Shown here: positions 47,028 through 58,691 of the stretch, piece after piece
How positions within the stretch are numbered: position 1 is the first letter of the stretch
Layout of the letters: every line of letters starts with the position of its first letter
Assembly (NCBI GenBank): GCA_033030425.1
Contig: JAUFSD010000002.1
Span: 310,001 to 374,000 of the forward strand
DNA: 64,000 bases
From: Verpa conica
Lineage: Eukaryota; Ascomycota; Pezizomycetes; Pezizales; Morchellaceae
Reading direction: 5' to 3'
Made by a program: the position numbers and the translations under genes
Notes under the pieces: model-generated
What the model saw: only the letters and a program-made list of their open reading frames with translations
Databases searched by the model: none
What the model was told of the DNA's origin: nothing

Positions 47028-48431
47028 ACTAAATCGGGTTGGTATTGATTTTATTTTATTTATCGAAAAGGAGATGTTTGAGGGTTCTGAGAGTAAATGT
47101 TTTACCTTTTTATCGGAAAAATATCTGAGTATTTTCGGAGTAAAAGTGTTAGCTTTTTGTCAAAAAAAAGATACTTGAGAGAGAAGGTAGAGAGAGAGAG
47201 GATGAAGTTGATGAGATGGGGATTGTATCTTTGGGGGGAATGGGTCCGTTTTTATAGGGAAACCTCACCTCTTAGGGAGGTCTTTAGCTGATATCTAGAC
47301 CTGAACTAGGAGTACCTTCGATGGAGGTGTGTCTTCAGCTAGTTAAGCGTTATCCTGGTTTAGCTGGAAAACTGCTCTAAAACTGACGTCAATTCATCTA
47401 ATAGTTTACTTTCCAGTAGGAAAAATTATTTCTATGGCTCATACTAGAGATAGTGCAATTATTCATGATACTTACACGTATTTATGGTTTGTTTCTTTCT
47501 CTTCTGGTGAGACAGAATGGCTAGTGCCGTTACTTCTATCTAAACGTGTCACTTAGGGGTTGCGCCACACGACGATGGGGTATCGGCATAGTCGTGGTCA
47601 TGGGGGAATTGGAGGCATGGTCCGGAACCTTTTACCTAAGTAGAGGTGAACGAATGAATGAATTAATCATAAATACATACCTAAGTAGAGGTCTTTCGGT
47701 AGCTCGCACAAAATGCTTTTAAGTCCATAGCTGAAAACTCTTTGATTGATAGATACAGTAGTGCCTAGTGTCTGGAAGTCTCATTTTTGTATAGGGGCTC
47801 GATCTTAGGGCTTATTACTTCATTTTTAGCTTATGGTGTTTGCATAGTGGATTTCAATCATGTGATGTCACTCGTTCTTGGCAACTACTCGTTGTTTTGT
47901 CCACAATAGGTAAAAGCATGAGGTGGCCAAACCTACCTCTAGTTCGGCACCCTTAGAGTGTCATCGTAAATGTGTATATATTTTTTAAAGAATCGTAGCT
48001 TTAGGCTATTCTATTAAGAGGTTAAACAAAAGTCTATCTTATCAACACCATCAAAAGGAACGTATACTGGGCCTTTGCTTAGTATTAAGAAAGCAATCAG
48101 AAGTCCATGGCATTAATAACACCTATACGTAAGTATTTCTTTATGAGTGAAGAAAAATACAAAATACCGTGTCAAACTTCTGACATTTTTCACCCTAAAC
48201 ATAGTTGCGCTTAAATCATGAACCAATATAGCGCCAGAGCGCACGCACATTCTGTTATACTAGTTAATAAAATTTCTTAAGTCTTATCAGGCTCTAAAGA
48301 GTGGCGAACACACCTGATTGACTGTTTCCGCCCTAAGGTAAGAATATAGCTGATTATTTGTCGCATTCTTTTACCACTCGACTGACCTCAAAAATCAGGA
48401 GGCGTTAGAAATTTTTATCAAAACTCAATCC
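47028..48431. other. Intergenic with repeat fragment
   Basis: No supported gene. Contains at 47652-47672 the second copy of a 21-bp word also at 23555-23575. The remainder is AT-rich. Confidence 0.5.
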
Positions 48432-51400
48432 TTACTCCAAAGCTCTACCCTTCCCTTTCACATCAATGACCTTAGGTGGTTCTGTCACTTCTGACTTCCT
48501 ACTAACAAATCTCCGAAGTTTCCACCATACTGAAGCCTCGACTTCAGCGCTACCTTTTGATGACCACAATTTCCCAGAACTCTTTGCCTCCATCTTTTCC
48601 TTCACTGGATCAACTAATGGCCCCTGTTCAAACTCCTTCCAAATCTCCCTAGGGGACGAACGACCCCAGCCAGGGTCACAGAATCCGTACGGATTACCGA
48701 GTTCCTTTGGTTGTACTAGTTCGTTTCTGCCTTCTGTGATGTCAACCGCACCGCATACAGCAATTCCTAAAGGGTCATTATCAGTCTTAGTGGCATCCTG
48801 TCCAGGCTTCTGTCTTGTGAGGTCCTTGATCTTCTTCCCCCAGCCAGTAATTGGATTGTTGATGCCGACTTTGCGTCCGATTTTCTCTAAGACAGTCAAG
48901 CTCTCCCCTCTAGCGCCTTTCATATATACCTTGGCCTTCTTCCCTTGAGTTTTCTGATTATCCCTCTTAGTCTTAAACTTACTAAATGTACTACTAAGTC
49001 CATTTTTCCAAATCTTCTCAACAATCTTTTGGCTTTCGCCATATGCTGTAGAGATATATAGGAATCCACCAGGTGAGGTTGGTGATACAACTCTAACTGT
49101 GTCTGGGTTCATGATTTGGGGCGCATAGGGGGTTAAGCTGTTTCTGGCTAGGCTGTTTCCCAACGTTCCAGACCTGGAAGTATTTTCGGGGGTGATACTG
49201 CTGTAGGATTCGACTCTAGCGTGCTTAGATTCTATAGTATTCTTCTCAGTTGATGGACAAGGTTGCATTTCACGTGCATTAGCTTTCGGTTTCCTCCCGG
49301 ATTCCTTGTTTTCCGAATTCTCTCCCGCAAGTAGCTCCCTGATATCCCGAGCAACGGCCTCATACTTCGCTTTCCCCTCATTAGCTAAATTATTGAGTCT
49401 AATTTGCATGGTATCGGACTGATAGACATCTGGCTGGAGTATAGGTGGTTGATTCTCTTCGATATTCGTGGGACCAGCACGTGTTGTTGCAGTGTGCGGG
49501 TGCTTGACAGTATCCTTAACCTCTCTGGCTATTGTTTTTTGTTTCTTGAAAGCTCCAAAGATCCCAGGCCCGACAGCTTCCGTCACTGGTTCTGGGGACA
49601 AGGAGAGACTACTCTTTCTAGACTTATTTTTAACCTTCTCACTGTACGGCCATACGCTGTATACGCCACTCTGCTTCACCAAAACGTTTCGATCAGCAGA
49701 ACTGCTTCTAGAGATGGTACGTAAGCCCAAACTTCTGATGGAGCCCACCGACTGCCTTCTACGCTGTTGGTGATAGCTTATCCAACTTGTTGCACTCCTC
49801 GTACTCCTCCTGCTCGGACTTCTAATAATAGCGCTATTATAGTGAATAAGTCCTTCATCGGCGACAAAATTATCTGGTGTATACGGTCTAGATGCGGCTT
49901 CAATAGTTGAAGTAAAGCCAAAGTCATCGACGCGCCTTCTATCATCTACTGGGAAGCTTGACATATTGCAGTATGTATATCCCGTAGTATTGGTTGTGGT
50001 TAGCATATTATCAAAAACTTCGCCATCGAGACCCATCCTAGAACTCCTCCAACTAATTGATGGCATTATCGGAATAATAAAATTTCTTGTATCGTCTCCA
50101 CTCCTCGGCGCGGTAATGCTTCGATAGCTGCCACTACGAACTGGTGAAATAGTTGGGTGGTCTGGGATGAAAAAGTTTGATCGTGCCTTCCCAGGAAGCC
50201 TTCGGCTGATAAGTGCGCGTTCATTTACGTCTGTCCCTGTAAAGTTTTGGGCCCGCTCAATAGTCTTTTCAACATGAAGGCTTGCAAAGTGCTCGCGGAA
50301 ATCTTTAAGAATAATTTGTCTGCCGCCTTCGCTCAAGCTCCTAATCCTCGAAATGCCGCCATAAGTTTCATACTCATCAGACGAATAGCCACTATTACCC
50401 AAAGGTGTTGCAGAGCCAATTTGGTATCTAGAGTTATTGCGCACGGTACTACCGATAGTATTGCGTCTTCTAGAACCTGGAGAATCTATAAATACCCTTG
50501 GATAAGAAAAGTTGGTTGAGTGACTACTACTGGTACTAAAGCGTCTAGGTGTAGATCTAGAAATTGGTGGCTGATAAGTATTACTTAGTAGCAAGGGTTT
50601 TAAGCCACGGCCCACTACTATAGGCTGCTGGTATAAACTGCTGGCTGCTTTCATCCCTGAGAGGGGAGATCTGCTAGTAATGTTAGTTCCTAAAATCTTA
50701 TAAATTTAGGAAGTTAATTTTACAGTAAAAGCTCCCCACATTCCTTCATCCCAGTAATACTAGACTGGCGTCGTCGGGAGGGTCTTGCTGGGAGATCAAC
50801 CGCATCTGATGGTGATGTGGGTTTTGTTTGATAAAGCAAACCGTCACTGCTAGCAGTATCAAGACGCTGATTCAAGGAGGAGACACGCTTCTGATATTCA
50901 TCTGGAGTTGTTGGTTGAGTCAAATGAATAGGTGGGTGAGAGCTCATTTTCAGTGAGTAGGACCTTCGGCTTGATCCATTTTGCAGGTTAAGAAATTGGG
51001 TCTCATCATCCTGCTGATGCGGATGAACAGTAGGAATAGGTACTATAAAGTGACTCGGGCTACTAGTATTTTTGGGGGGGATAGGGGAGCCCGTCAAAGA
51101 ATCCTGTTTACCTTTATAAACCTGCGGTAAGCATTTCTGTGAATACCCGGAACCAATGATCTCTGCATGGGTCATTTCTGGTGCGTTAGTTATCCCCAGG
51201 CCAACTCCGGGCCTTTCACTAGTAGTTTGAGTGTATTGAAGTGGCTCTGAATATTTCACTTGACTATTAGGATGACCGTTACGCCCCTTGGCTCCAGTCC
51301 AGTAACTCCACGAGTTTCTCGTACTTGAAGATTCCTCGTAATCTGTAGGTTATCCTTCCATTAGAATTTATGTGAGAGCAAGATTAAATGAGAGACAGAG

Positions 51401-51766
51401 ACAGAGAAGGTGATTCTAATCCAAGGATTATTTACCTTCACCCTTTTCACTTAGTGGGGGCGCTTCTTCGCGTGTCCGTTTTCCCTTAGAACCCTGGAGT
51501 TGAACCGCCCTCAAATCTTCCAAAGTTTTGGGGTTCCGACGTGGGGGTCTGGCAAGGGTTGGAACCAGCGGGAAAAGTAGAGGCGAAATATTACCACTGC
51601 TTTGCTCAAGTCTGAGTGGCGGAAAGTGAGACTTAGTTGTATTTGGCCTTTGTCTCCTAATATATAGTGGTGCAGGAGCAGCCGGAAGTGGAGGAAGTGA
51701 TTTATCAATTGGAGGAGGACACTGAAGCTTATCAGGCGGGGAGGATCCTGTACTAGCTTCTTCCAT
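48432..51766 (-). CDS. Large disordered Ser/Pro-rich protein, about 1063 aa
   Basis: Three ORFs join into one gene: exons 51766-51436, 51342-50724, 50673-48432. Both junctions keep phase (GTAAAT to CTACAG; GTAAAA to ACTAG with an ACTAAC branch point), which is why I merge them. The start is set at MEEASTGSS; the frame stays open upstream to 51811 and beyond, so a further 5' exon is possible. The protein is rich in Ser, Arg, Pro and Thr. Repeated RSPSRRSTRS/RRRQSVGS-type basic-Ser patches suggest phosphorylation sites. Semi-ordered parts are RQIILKDFREHFASLHVEKTI, KYEAVARDIRELL, the Lys-rich middle and a helical C-terminus (EVEASVWWKLRRFVSRK). No catalytic motif is seen; it could be a scaffold or signalling adaptor. 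It shares a divergent promoter with the Wss1 gene. Confidence 0.7.
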
Positions 51767-52772
51767 CACTACTCCTATATCACCAATATGTCTAGATGAA
51801 TTAGGCAGCAAACTGCTACTTAATAATAATTAGTAACTGGACATGGAAATGACAGTCTAGCAAGAACAAACCAAGACTTACATGTAACTCTTTTTTAATT
51901 TCACAATAGATAGCTGATGATAAATGATGAGATCTGTCACAAATTCTGGCTTTTAGTGAGATGAAGGATGAAGTTTTCTTTTGTTCCCATGAACATGAAT
52001 TTTGAAGGTGGGGAGTTGAGGTTAAGTTTAAGCCCAGAATCATACACCTAACCCAGGAAACGCGGCACAGGATATTCAAGGGTACTAGCGGCTAATTCAG
52101 ATGGCCATGGTCTGTTATGTGGTCTACCATAGAAAGTGAAAGTTTTATGAATCCTCTCAAAGTAACCCAATAAGACATAATCTAGTATAATTTTTAAGTT
52201 AAAGTTAGTAAGCTATTCACAAAATATTACTCATAGTATACTTGCTTCTTGGAATAAATAGAGGATACTTGAAGTACTTAACTGTCGCTTATAAAGTGTA
52301 TTAAATAATTACATACTTTTAGTCTCATTCTTTTCTATTCTTTCTATTCTCAGCCTTCCCTCCTCCCCAAGGAAGAGACTCCCCAAGAAGTCTGACTAGT
52401 AAGAGAGGTTCTTGGATATGAACTCAAGTTTCTTCTCTTTTATTTTAATATACTCCTAGCTTTAATCGGGGATATGATGACACCCGCCACTTCATTAAAC
52501 ACCTCTATATTTAACGGATATTGCCCAATCAGGACTAGCCCCATATTATCTCACCACGCGCAATCGCGGTATCGCCGCGTCTTCCCAGATTCTTCGAGAA
52601 TCACCAGAATCCGCCCCTCATTATTTACTCCCGGAGCTATATATCTACGTAGCGAACCGACAACTCTCACCGATTACCACAAAATTCTTATCTGCTTCTT
52701 CTTCTCAAGATAATATTATCTCTGCTCTACGCACACAGCGTTCTTTGCCACTGTTACCAGCCAGCTTACTGA
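51767..52772. promoter_or_regulatory. Divergent promoter region, disordered protein / Wss1
   Basis: About 1 kb between outward-reading genes. Part of it may be a 5' exon of the minus gene (GTAAGT donor at 51881-51876). Contains TACATGTA at 51879-51886. Other ORFs are unconvincing. Confidence 0.4.
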
Positions 52773-54521
52773 ATGCCTTTAGGTTTCGAACGTATGTTCA
52801 CTAGCTCAGCCCAAGGGAACAGATATCGCTAACATGTTGTAGGGTTGAATGTGCGGAAGCAACCGCCAAACAAACTCATTACCTTTATTACAGCTCTTGA
52901 TGGACCGGACAAGAATATTGCCCAGGACTTCCTGGAGAGAATCGCTGCGATAGTCTATCCAGTATGACCCCCGGAGATAGCGCACTAGAACCTCCGCTAA
53001 AACCGCCCGACAGATAATGAGGGATAACGGCTTAGCTGCTATGTCGTATGTTATCACTTCCTAGATCTTTATGACAAGGAAAACTAAGATATTGGGTAGT
53101 CTTGATGAGTTCCCTCCAAATACAGAGTTTTGGGGCCGAAACTGTACATCCACGTTTCCTCGATTCAATAATCAACTATAGCTAATAGCGTGTAGTTAAC
53201 GCTGGTGAATGCATCCAAATCGTTCTCAAAAACCCTCATACAGGGCTTTGGCTACCCTTCCAGTTTGTCCAAGGAGTCATGATTCATGAGCTGGCACACA
53301 TAAAGCAAATGGTAGAAACTCAACAAGTATAGAAGGTGGGGTGGGTATAGACACATCAGCTAACTCAAACCCTAGAATCACTCCCGTGCATTCTGGTCCG
53401 TTAATAAAAAATTCTCCACCCAGCTCGGGGCCCTCCGCTCAAAGGGCTATACTGGCGAAGGTTTTTGGTCCGCTGGCCGTGTTCTGATCTCTGCCGAGTA
53501 TACGCAAGACCGTCCCCTTGCCGAATCTGATATGCCGAAATCTCTTTGTGGCGGAACCTACCGCACCCGTACCCGCACCCGCAAAAATAAATCCACCTCC
53601 GACCAAAATTCCAAAAAGCCAAAATTGACATATGCTGAGCTCCAGCAGCGTAAAAAGGAGCGTAAGTTTGGTACTAGTGAAGGAAACAAGGTCGGCGGCG
53701 ATGAAAGCACACGGGTTAAGCTCGAAAAGGGTGCAAAGAGCAAGAGCGCACCGAAGGTTGCCAAAAGTGTTAGAGGAAGAGAATTGCGGGCTGCTGCTGC
53801 CCTAAAGAGGTTTGAGAGCCAGGTGAAGGAGGAGCCAAAAGAAGAGGATGATAGTACGGATTATAGTGAGGTTGAGGATGAAAAAGCTATTGATGTTGGT
53901 GGAGGGAAGTTTTTGGTTCCAGTTAGTAAAGAAGAGGATGGGAAGGATGAAGAGGAAGAGATGAAAAGGGAACTTTTGGAATTAGTGGGGGCTTGCGGGA
54001 CAGGTGAGGATGGAGGCAGTATAAAAACTGGTGAGAAGGACGAAAAGCCGCGGGTTGTTGGAGGTGACCAAAAGCAGGGATCAGATTCAAGGAAGGAATT
54101 AGAGACCATCATTATCAGAGATGAAGACGATACATCAGACGAGGAAATTATTGGCTTCGGTCCTCGCAGTCAAGCTGAACAAAGGTCTTCTAAGCACCAA
54201 CTGGGAAGGCCTACAGCTAGCAAGCAGATAAAACTAAATGCAACTGCGCCCAATACCAACAATCCCAGCACAAGAAAGAAACTTCAAACCCCATCTGAAC
54301 CACCATCCGTTAGTACGGATGCAGAAGGATCATCCTGCTCGTGTTGCTCAGTCTTCAATAGCCCTAACGCGGTACTCTGTATGGTCTGTGCGAATGTTCT
54401 GGAGCCGGATAAGATGCCAGATTCATGGAAGTGCTCAAGTGCCCCTTGTGAAGGATCTTTATATGTGAACGCAGGAGACGCAGGAATTTGCGGTGTTTGT
54501 GGACAGAAGAAGACCAAATGA
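52773..54521 (+). CDS. Wss1-type WLM-domain DNA-protein-crosslink metalloprotease, 491 aa
   Basis: Nuclear zinc protease of the Wss1/SPRTN group that degrades proteins crosslinked to DNA. Six exons: 52773-52791, 52843-52961, 53014-53045, 53100-53143, 53196-53311, 53376-54521; all phases agree. The WLM domain spans about residues 1-160, starting MPLGFERLN, with IAQDFLERIAAIVYPIM, SLDEFPPNTEFWGRNF and the active site HELAHIKQMNH at 102-112 (zinc His102, His106, His112; catalytic Glu103). GYTGEGFWSAGR follows. An intron falls inside the active-site motif, between Met110 and Asn111. The middle (about 175-420) is Lys/Glu-rich and disordered. The C-terminus has two RanBP2-like zinc fingers (Cys431/434/445/448 and Trp461-Cys463/468/482/485), likely for ubiquitin or RNA binding. 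Confidence 0.92.
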
Positions 54522-54766
54522 AGACTATAAATGGTCGGAATAGGTTGGATGGGCACTATGGTGTGTATTATTTCAAGATATCGTATAGAATACATAAGTT
54601 TATAATTCACCTCACTAGTGATATAACGAGGAGAGTTCCTTCTACTTATACTGACTCGATTAAATAATATTGTTACTTCAAGCCGCTCACAAAGAATACT
54701 TTTTCAACACCTCCAATGCTCCAATACTTCATCATTCGTTCAATCATGTCACATAATAGCACCTCT

Positions 54767-55513
54767 TTACCAAACTCCCTCATACATCATACCCACGTCT
54801 CCCAACAATTCCTCCACCCCTTCCCCCTCAGTTCCAAGAAACTTGGTCCAACAATCCTCGCTTCCCCCATCCTCACACAAGAACTCATACCACCCCTGTC
54901 GGTCTTCGGCAGGTGTATCTATTGGCAAATTCATCTGTAAAAACTCTTCAACCACTGGACTACCACACGTATTACTCGGGTATATATATTCCGGACTCGT
55001 CAACGCAGTCCACTCCTCCTCACTGATCCTCCCCTTCTTCACCGTATCCAGAGGAAGAGGAAGAGGATATGCCTGAAAAGTCGGATACGGACTCGGGTAC
55101 TGAACTCTATTGCCATGGGGGTCTTGATCGGGCAAAGATCGTTGGGGGTAAGAAGAAGGAGGAGGAGGAGGATATACAGGATGGATAGTATACCGGCTCG
55201 CCTCAGTGAGGAATTTAATAGGGTCAGATTCAGGGGAAAAGTGAATCGTAGGTGAATCTGAGAGCGCACAGAGGATCTCAGCAGTTTGACGAAGTTCACT
55301 CCCGGGAGGTGGGAGTGGCGGCGGGTGGATGATAGTGTAGCACTCTTCTAATGGTTCTTTTGGTTGTTCGGAGTCTGAGTATTCTTCTACAGCGCCGTAT
55401 TCGTAGGATTCGGGGGCGTTTTGTGAGACCCAGAGAATACGGTTGTCGGGGTCTTTTTCGAGGGGGGACATCAAGGGGTTTCGTTTAGGGTCTTTTTTCT
55501 GTAGTTGTTCCAT
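54767..55513 (-). CDS. Acidic Pro-rich orphan protein, 248 aa
   Basis: Uninterrupted ORF starting MEQLQKKDPKRNPLM. It is rich in Pro, Glu, Ser and Tyr (PPPLPPPGSE, YPPPPPSSYP). The C-terminal third (EEWTALTSPEYIYPSN, DRQGWYEFLCEDGG, CWTKFLGTEGEGVEELLGDVGM) is acidic-aromatic and looks like a transcriptional-activation-type region (inference). Not recognised. The 3' end converges on the Wss1 gene, 245 bp away. Confidence 0.5.
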   Translation of the reverse strand: MEQLQKKDPKRNPLMSPLEKDPDNRILWVSQNAPESYEYGAVEEYSDSEQPKEPLEECYTIIHPPPLPPPGSELRQTAEILCALSDSPTIHFSPESDPIKFLTEASRYTIHPVYPPPPPSSYPQRSLPDQDPHGNRVQYPSPYPTFQAYPLPLPLDTVKKGRISEEEWTALTSPEYIYPSNTCGSPVVEEFLQMNLPIDTPAEDRQGWYEFLCEDGGSEDCWTKFLGTEGEGVEELLGDVGMMYEGVW

Positions 55514-58271
55514 TTTTTTATTTTTATTTTTATTTTTAGTACTCGATGAGGAGAAGGGATTTTTGTAGAGCTTGTTGGATTATCTGTAATGACTGACCTG
55601 ACTAGGAGAGAGATTGATTATGCTAAACTACTTGGAAAATTAAAGATATATATATCCAACTACGTACTCACTACTAAACACCAAATATCTAAATAAATGG
55701 GATCTCTATGACACGCACATCCGTGGTACAACAAGTCACTTGCCCAGGGGGCAAAAATGGAACAAGGACAAAGAAAAAAAATGAGGGGGAAAAAAAAAAG
55801 AGAACCTGTACGCTACCATGCAAACTCGGGGAGTTGTTGGAACGGTTACAAGCAGTCATAGCCCTTGTTCGCAAAGCTTATCTATAATCGCGCGCCCAGT
55901 CGAGTGTAGAGCGTAGATCAAGCAATGACCCGGAAGGAACATAAAAACGGCCGAGTATGACGTTGATCTCAAAGGAAGATCTAGGAGGAGAGTAGGTTAG
56001 GGGGAGGGGTGGGGTGGGGTGGGGTTTATGTGAAGTTCATGGTTGGTTTCGGGCTTAAATAAGTGCTAGAAGATCGATGATGGTGCCGTTGGGCTTTATT
56101 TGAAAGAAGAGGAGCGTTTAGGTCTTTGAAGGTATGAAAGCCGCTCTAGTTCCAAATAACCCCTCGAGACGAGATCTCTTTTTCTTTCTTTCTTCCTATT
56201 ACTGATGTGATACTACAATTCACCCCTTTACCTATAGTTACAGCGTCATGAGAACCCATCCACCGAATCTCTCTCTCGGCTCCCCGCAGAACAAACACTC
56301 ACTATCGGCAGCGATCTCTTTTTTTTTCTTTTCAAAACTCAACCAAGTCCCCGGAACCCGTATGCGATGGGCCTATCCACCCTCCGCTCGCAGCAAGCCT
56401 TCGAGTTGAACTGATTCTTTGCACACGTGCATCCATCATCGTTGGTCATACGCATTCTACGGGCAGATGCGTCTCGCTTTGTAGAACAAAGACGAACACC
56501 GCTTCGCAGCAAACTCATCCGGCTACCTGCGAGATTCAAGTGTTCTTTTTTTTTTTTTTCCCTCTGTGGGGAGCCGGGTTTAGAGGACGTTCAGTGCGTC
56601 ATAGATGGACTCGAAGAGCGTTTGGCTGCGCATGCGGCGGTACATACAGTGATGTTTGTCGGAGTAGGCTCTGCTCTGTTGTGCTGTGCTGAGACAAATA
56701 GTGAATGTTCTTCCGTAGAAAACCCCCCAAAACTACTCGTTCGGATAAGAATAAACCTTTGTACTTTACCATGTGCGGGGGGTCTATGCGTGTTATCAAA
56801 GGTGCACAATATGCTATCAATCATAGGCCATGAAGTGAAATTGTCACTTTTGGTTTAAAAATAGGTAGAGCTCATTTCTTTTGCTAGATTTGTGAGTGAC
56901 GGCTGTCCTGCCATTGCCTTGCCTCAAAAAGTGCACGAAATTCTCTTCATGCTGTTGGCGCCGCCCCCAAAAAAAACCAAGACTTGAGCTCTCCACGAGA
57001 TATAATGGATGCCAAGTATTTACAAAACTACCTAACCGGAAATAGAACAATTATTAGGGGGTTTCTATTGCAGAATACTCAAAACCCGCGGCTCCTAGTG
57101 GTAATTCGGACTAATTGAGTTAAAAATAAAAAAAAAAGACAGAATATAGAGATAATTAAGATTGGGACCTTCTTTGTGAAAAGAAGTTGGCATTGAAGCA
57201 GTGGAGAAGCCCCAGAAAGTACTAAGGGGGTTTACCGATTAGAGCCTCGCAAATCCTTTATAGTGTGAATATTATATCTACATGTAGTTACTCCTTTTGT
57301 ATATAACGTTACATCTTATGCTTGTCAAGAGAAGATGCATGTATCCTCAGATCAAAACTATAGAGTTGATCAACCTAGCTGGATAACCAACTCCCTGGGT
57401 ACAAATCACGGATTATTACGGTTTTCATTCCGTTCTGAAAACTTTAAAAGTACACGCGGTCGAGCGATGTTGCCACCGCGCGGCGTTCAGTAGCCTTTGC
57501 CACAAGCACTGCGCCTACTATTCACCTCTGTAGCTTTGCTTATGGCATGAACCGGACACAATCGGGTAATAAAATATGCACTCGGTGCTCTGTGAGTAAA
57601 CACCGAAAAACGAGCGAAAGAGTGTGTGTTAGTAACCAAGACACATATTACCAATTAAGCAACACCACGAAGCAAACAAACAAAGGGGGGAAGAAAAGAA
57701 AAAAGAGCACTCTGAATGCTAAGCCCAGGGATCCCCTACTGGGCGTAGCAGTACCAGACCAACATCTCATGAGCATTTCCCAGACCAACGAATCACCATC
57801 CCTCGGTGCAAAAAGCCCATCCGGCTCGGGGGGCTTGTCCAGGAGCCCTCTGTCTCGCACCTCGCACCCCACTTCCCCCGCTACACAGCCGACGCTGTTG
57901 ACACCGACGCGACTGGCCCAGACGCACCGCCGGTGCATGATGTGCTTTCCGCCCGCCAAGACGGTGACAGGCACGGATTGGCTGAGCCGTTGCAGCCGAA
58001 ACCTAGCGACGTAGTGGAGAGGGCAGTTAGTGGGTGTTCGACAGGTCAGTGTCCATAACCAAGGTTTCCCATCCATGCAAAAGAGAGTGTGTGATCGGCT
58101 TTTTAAAGGCCGGTGTCTTCTCTCTCTCCCCCACCCCTACAACATCCTGTTCATCGGTACCTACATTCAAAAAATAACTTGAATCTATTTAATCAACCTC
58201 GAAATCCTCTCCCTTCTCTTTAGTAAAAAATCAATCTTCTGAAACCCTCGACTCTTCAGAAATACCTCATC
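55514..58271. other. Intergenic with G-quadruplex-like tract
   Basis: No supported gene. G-rich tract at 56001-56024, a long T run at about 56545-56559 and TACATGTA at 57289-57296. ORFs at 56427 and 57547 have no domain. The last 150 bp, C/T-rich, are the likely promoter of the gene at 58272. Confidence 0.5.
56001..56024 (+). other. Potential G-quadruplex
   Basis: Five consecutive GGGG blocks separated by single A or T bases, satisfying the G4 pattern on the plus strand. Confidence 0.6.
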
Positions 58272-58691
58272 ATGCCATCATCCTACAGTCATCTCCCATC
58301 TTATGCTAAGGAAACTTCAGTTGATGGTCGTTCCCTCTTACCCCTCAACAGCCACATGCAACGAAAAGGCAGCCTCAAGCCCTCGAAATCCGTCCGAGTA
58401 AAAACAACAATAAAGGCCATCATCTCACCAGTCAAGACCCGGAAGGAGAAGAAGGCAGTCAAAAATGAATTACGGGAACGGGAGGAGGCAGAAAGGATCG
58501 CAAATATCAATGACTTTCTACGTTGTGGGCGGTTAGTTTACTCCTATTCCCCTAGCTGGAGGTGCTTCAAGTGAGAGGAGAGCTTTGTTCTGACTGGAAT
58601 CTACATCTATAGAATCTACTACGAGAAACAGCTCCAAGAAAGGATGAACTACGATCCCTTCTCAGACACCATGAGAATGGAAAAGTGTTAG
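58272..58691 (+). CDS. Small basic protein, 112 aa, two exons
   Basis: Exons 58272-58531 and 58613-58691, joined by GTTAGT...CTATAG with matching phase. The protein begins MPSSYSHLPSYAKETSVDG. It has a Lys/Arg-rich central helix (RKEKKAVKNELREREEAERI) likely to form a coiled coil, and ends IYYEKQLQERMNYDPFSDT. I do not recognise it with confidence. The clean splice junction and the coherent C-terminus after splicing argue that it is real. C/T-rich upstream sequence looks like a promoter. Confidence 0.6.
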
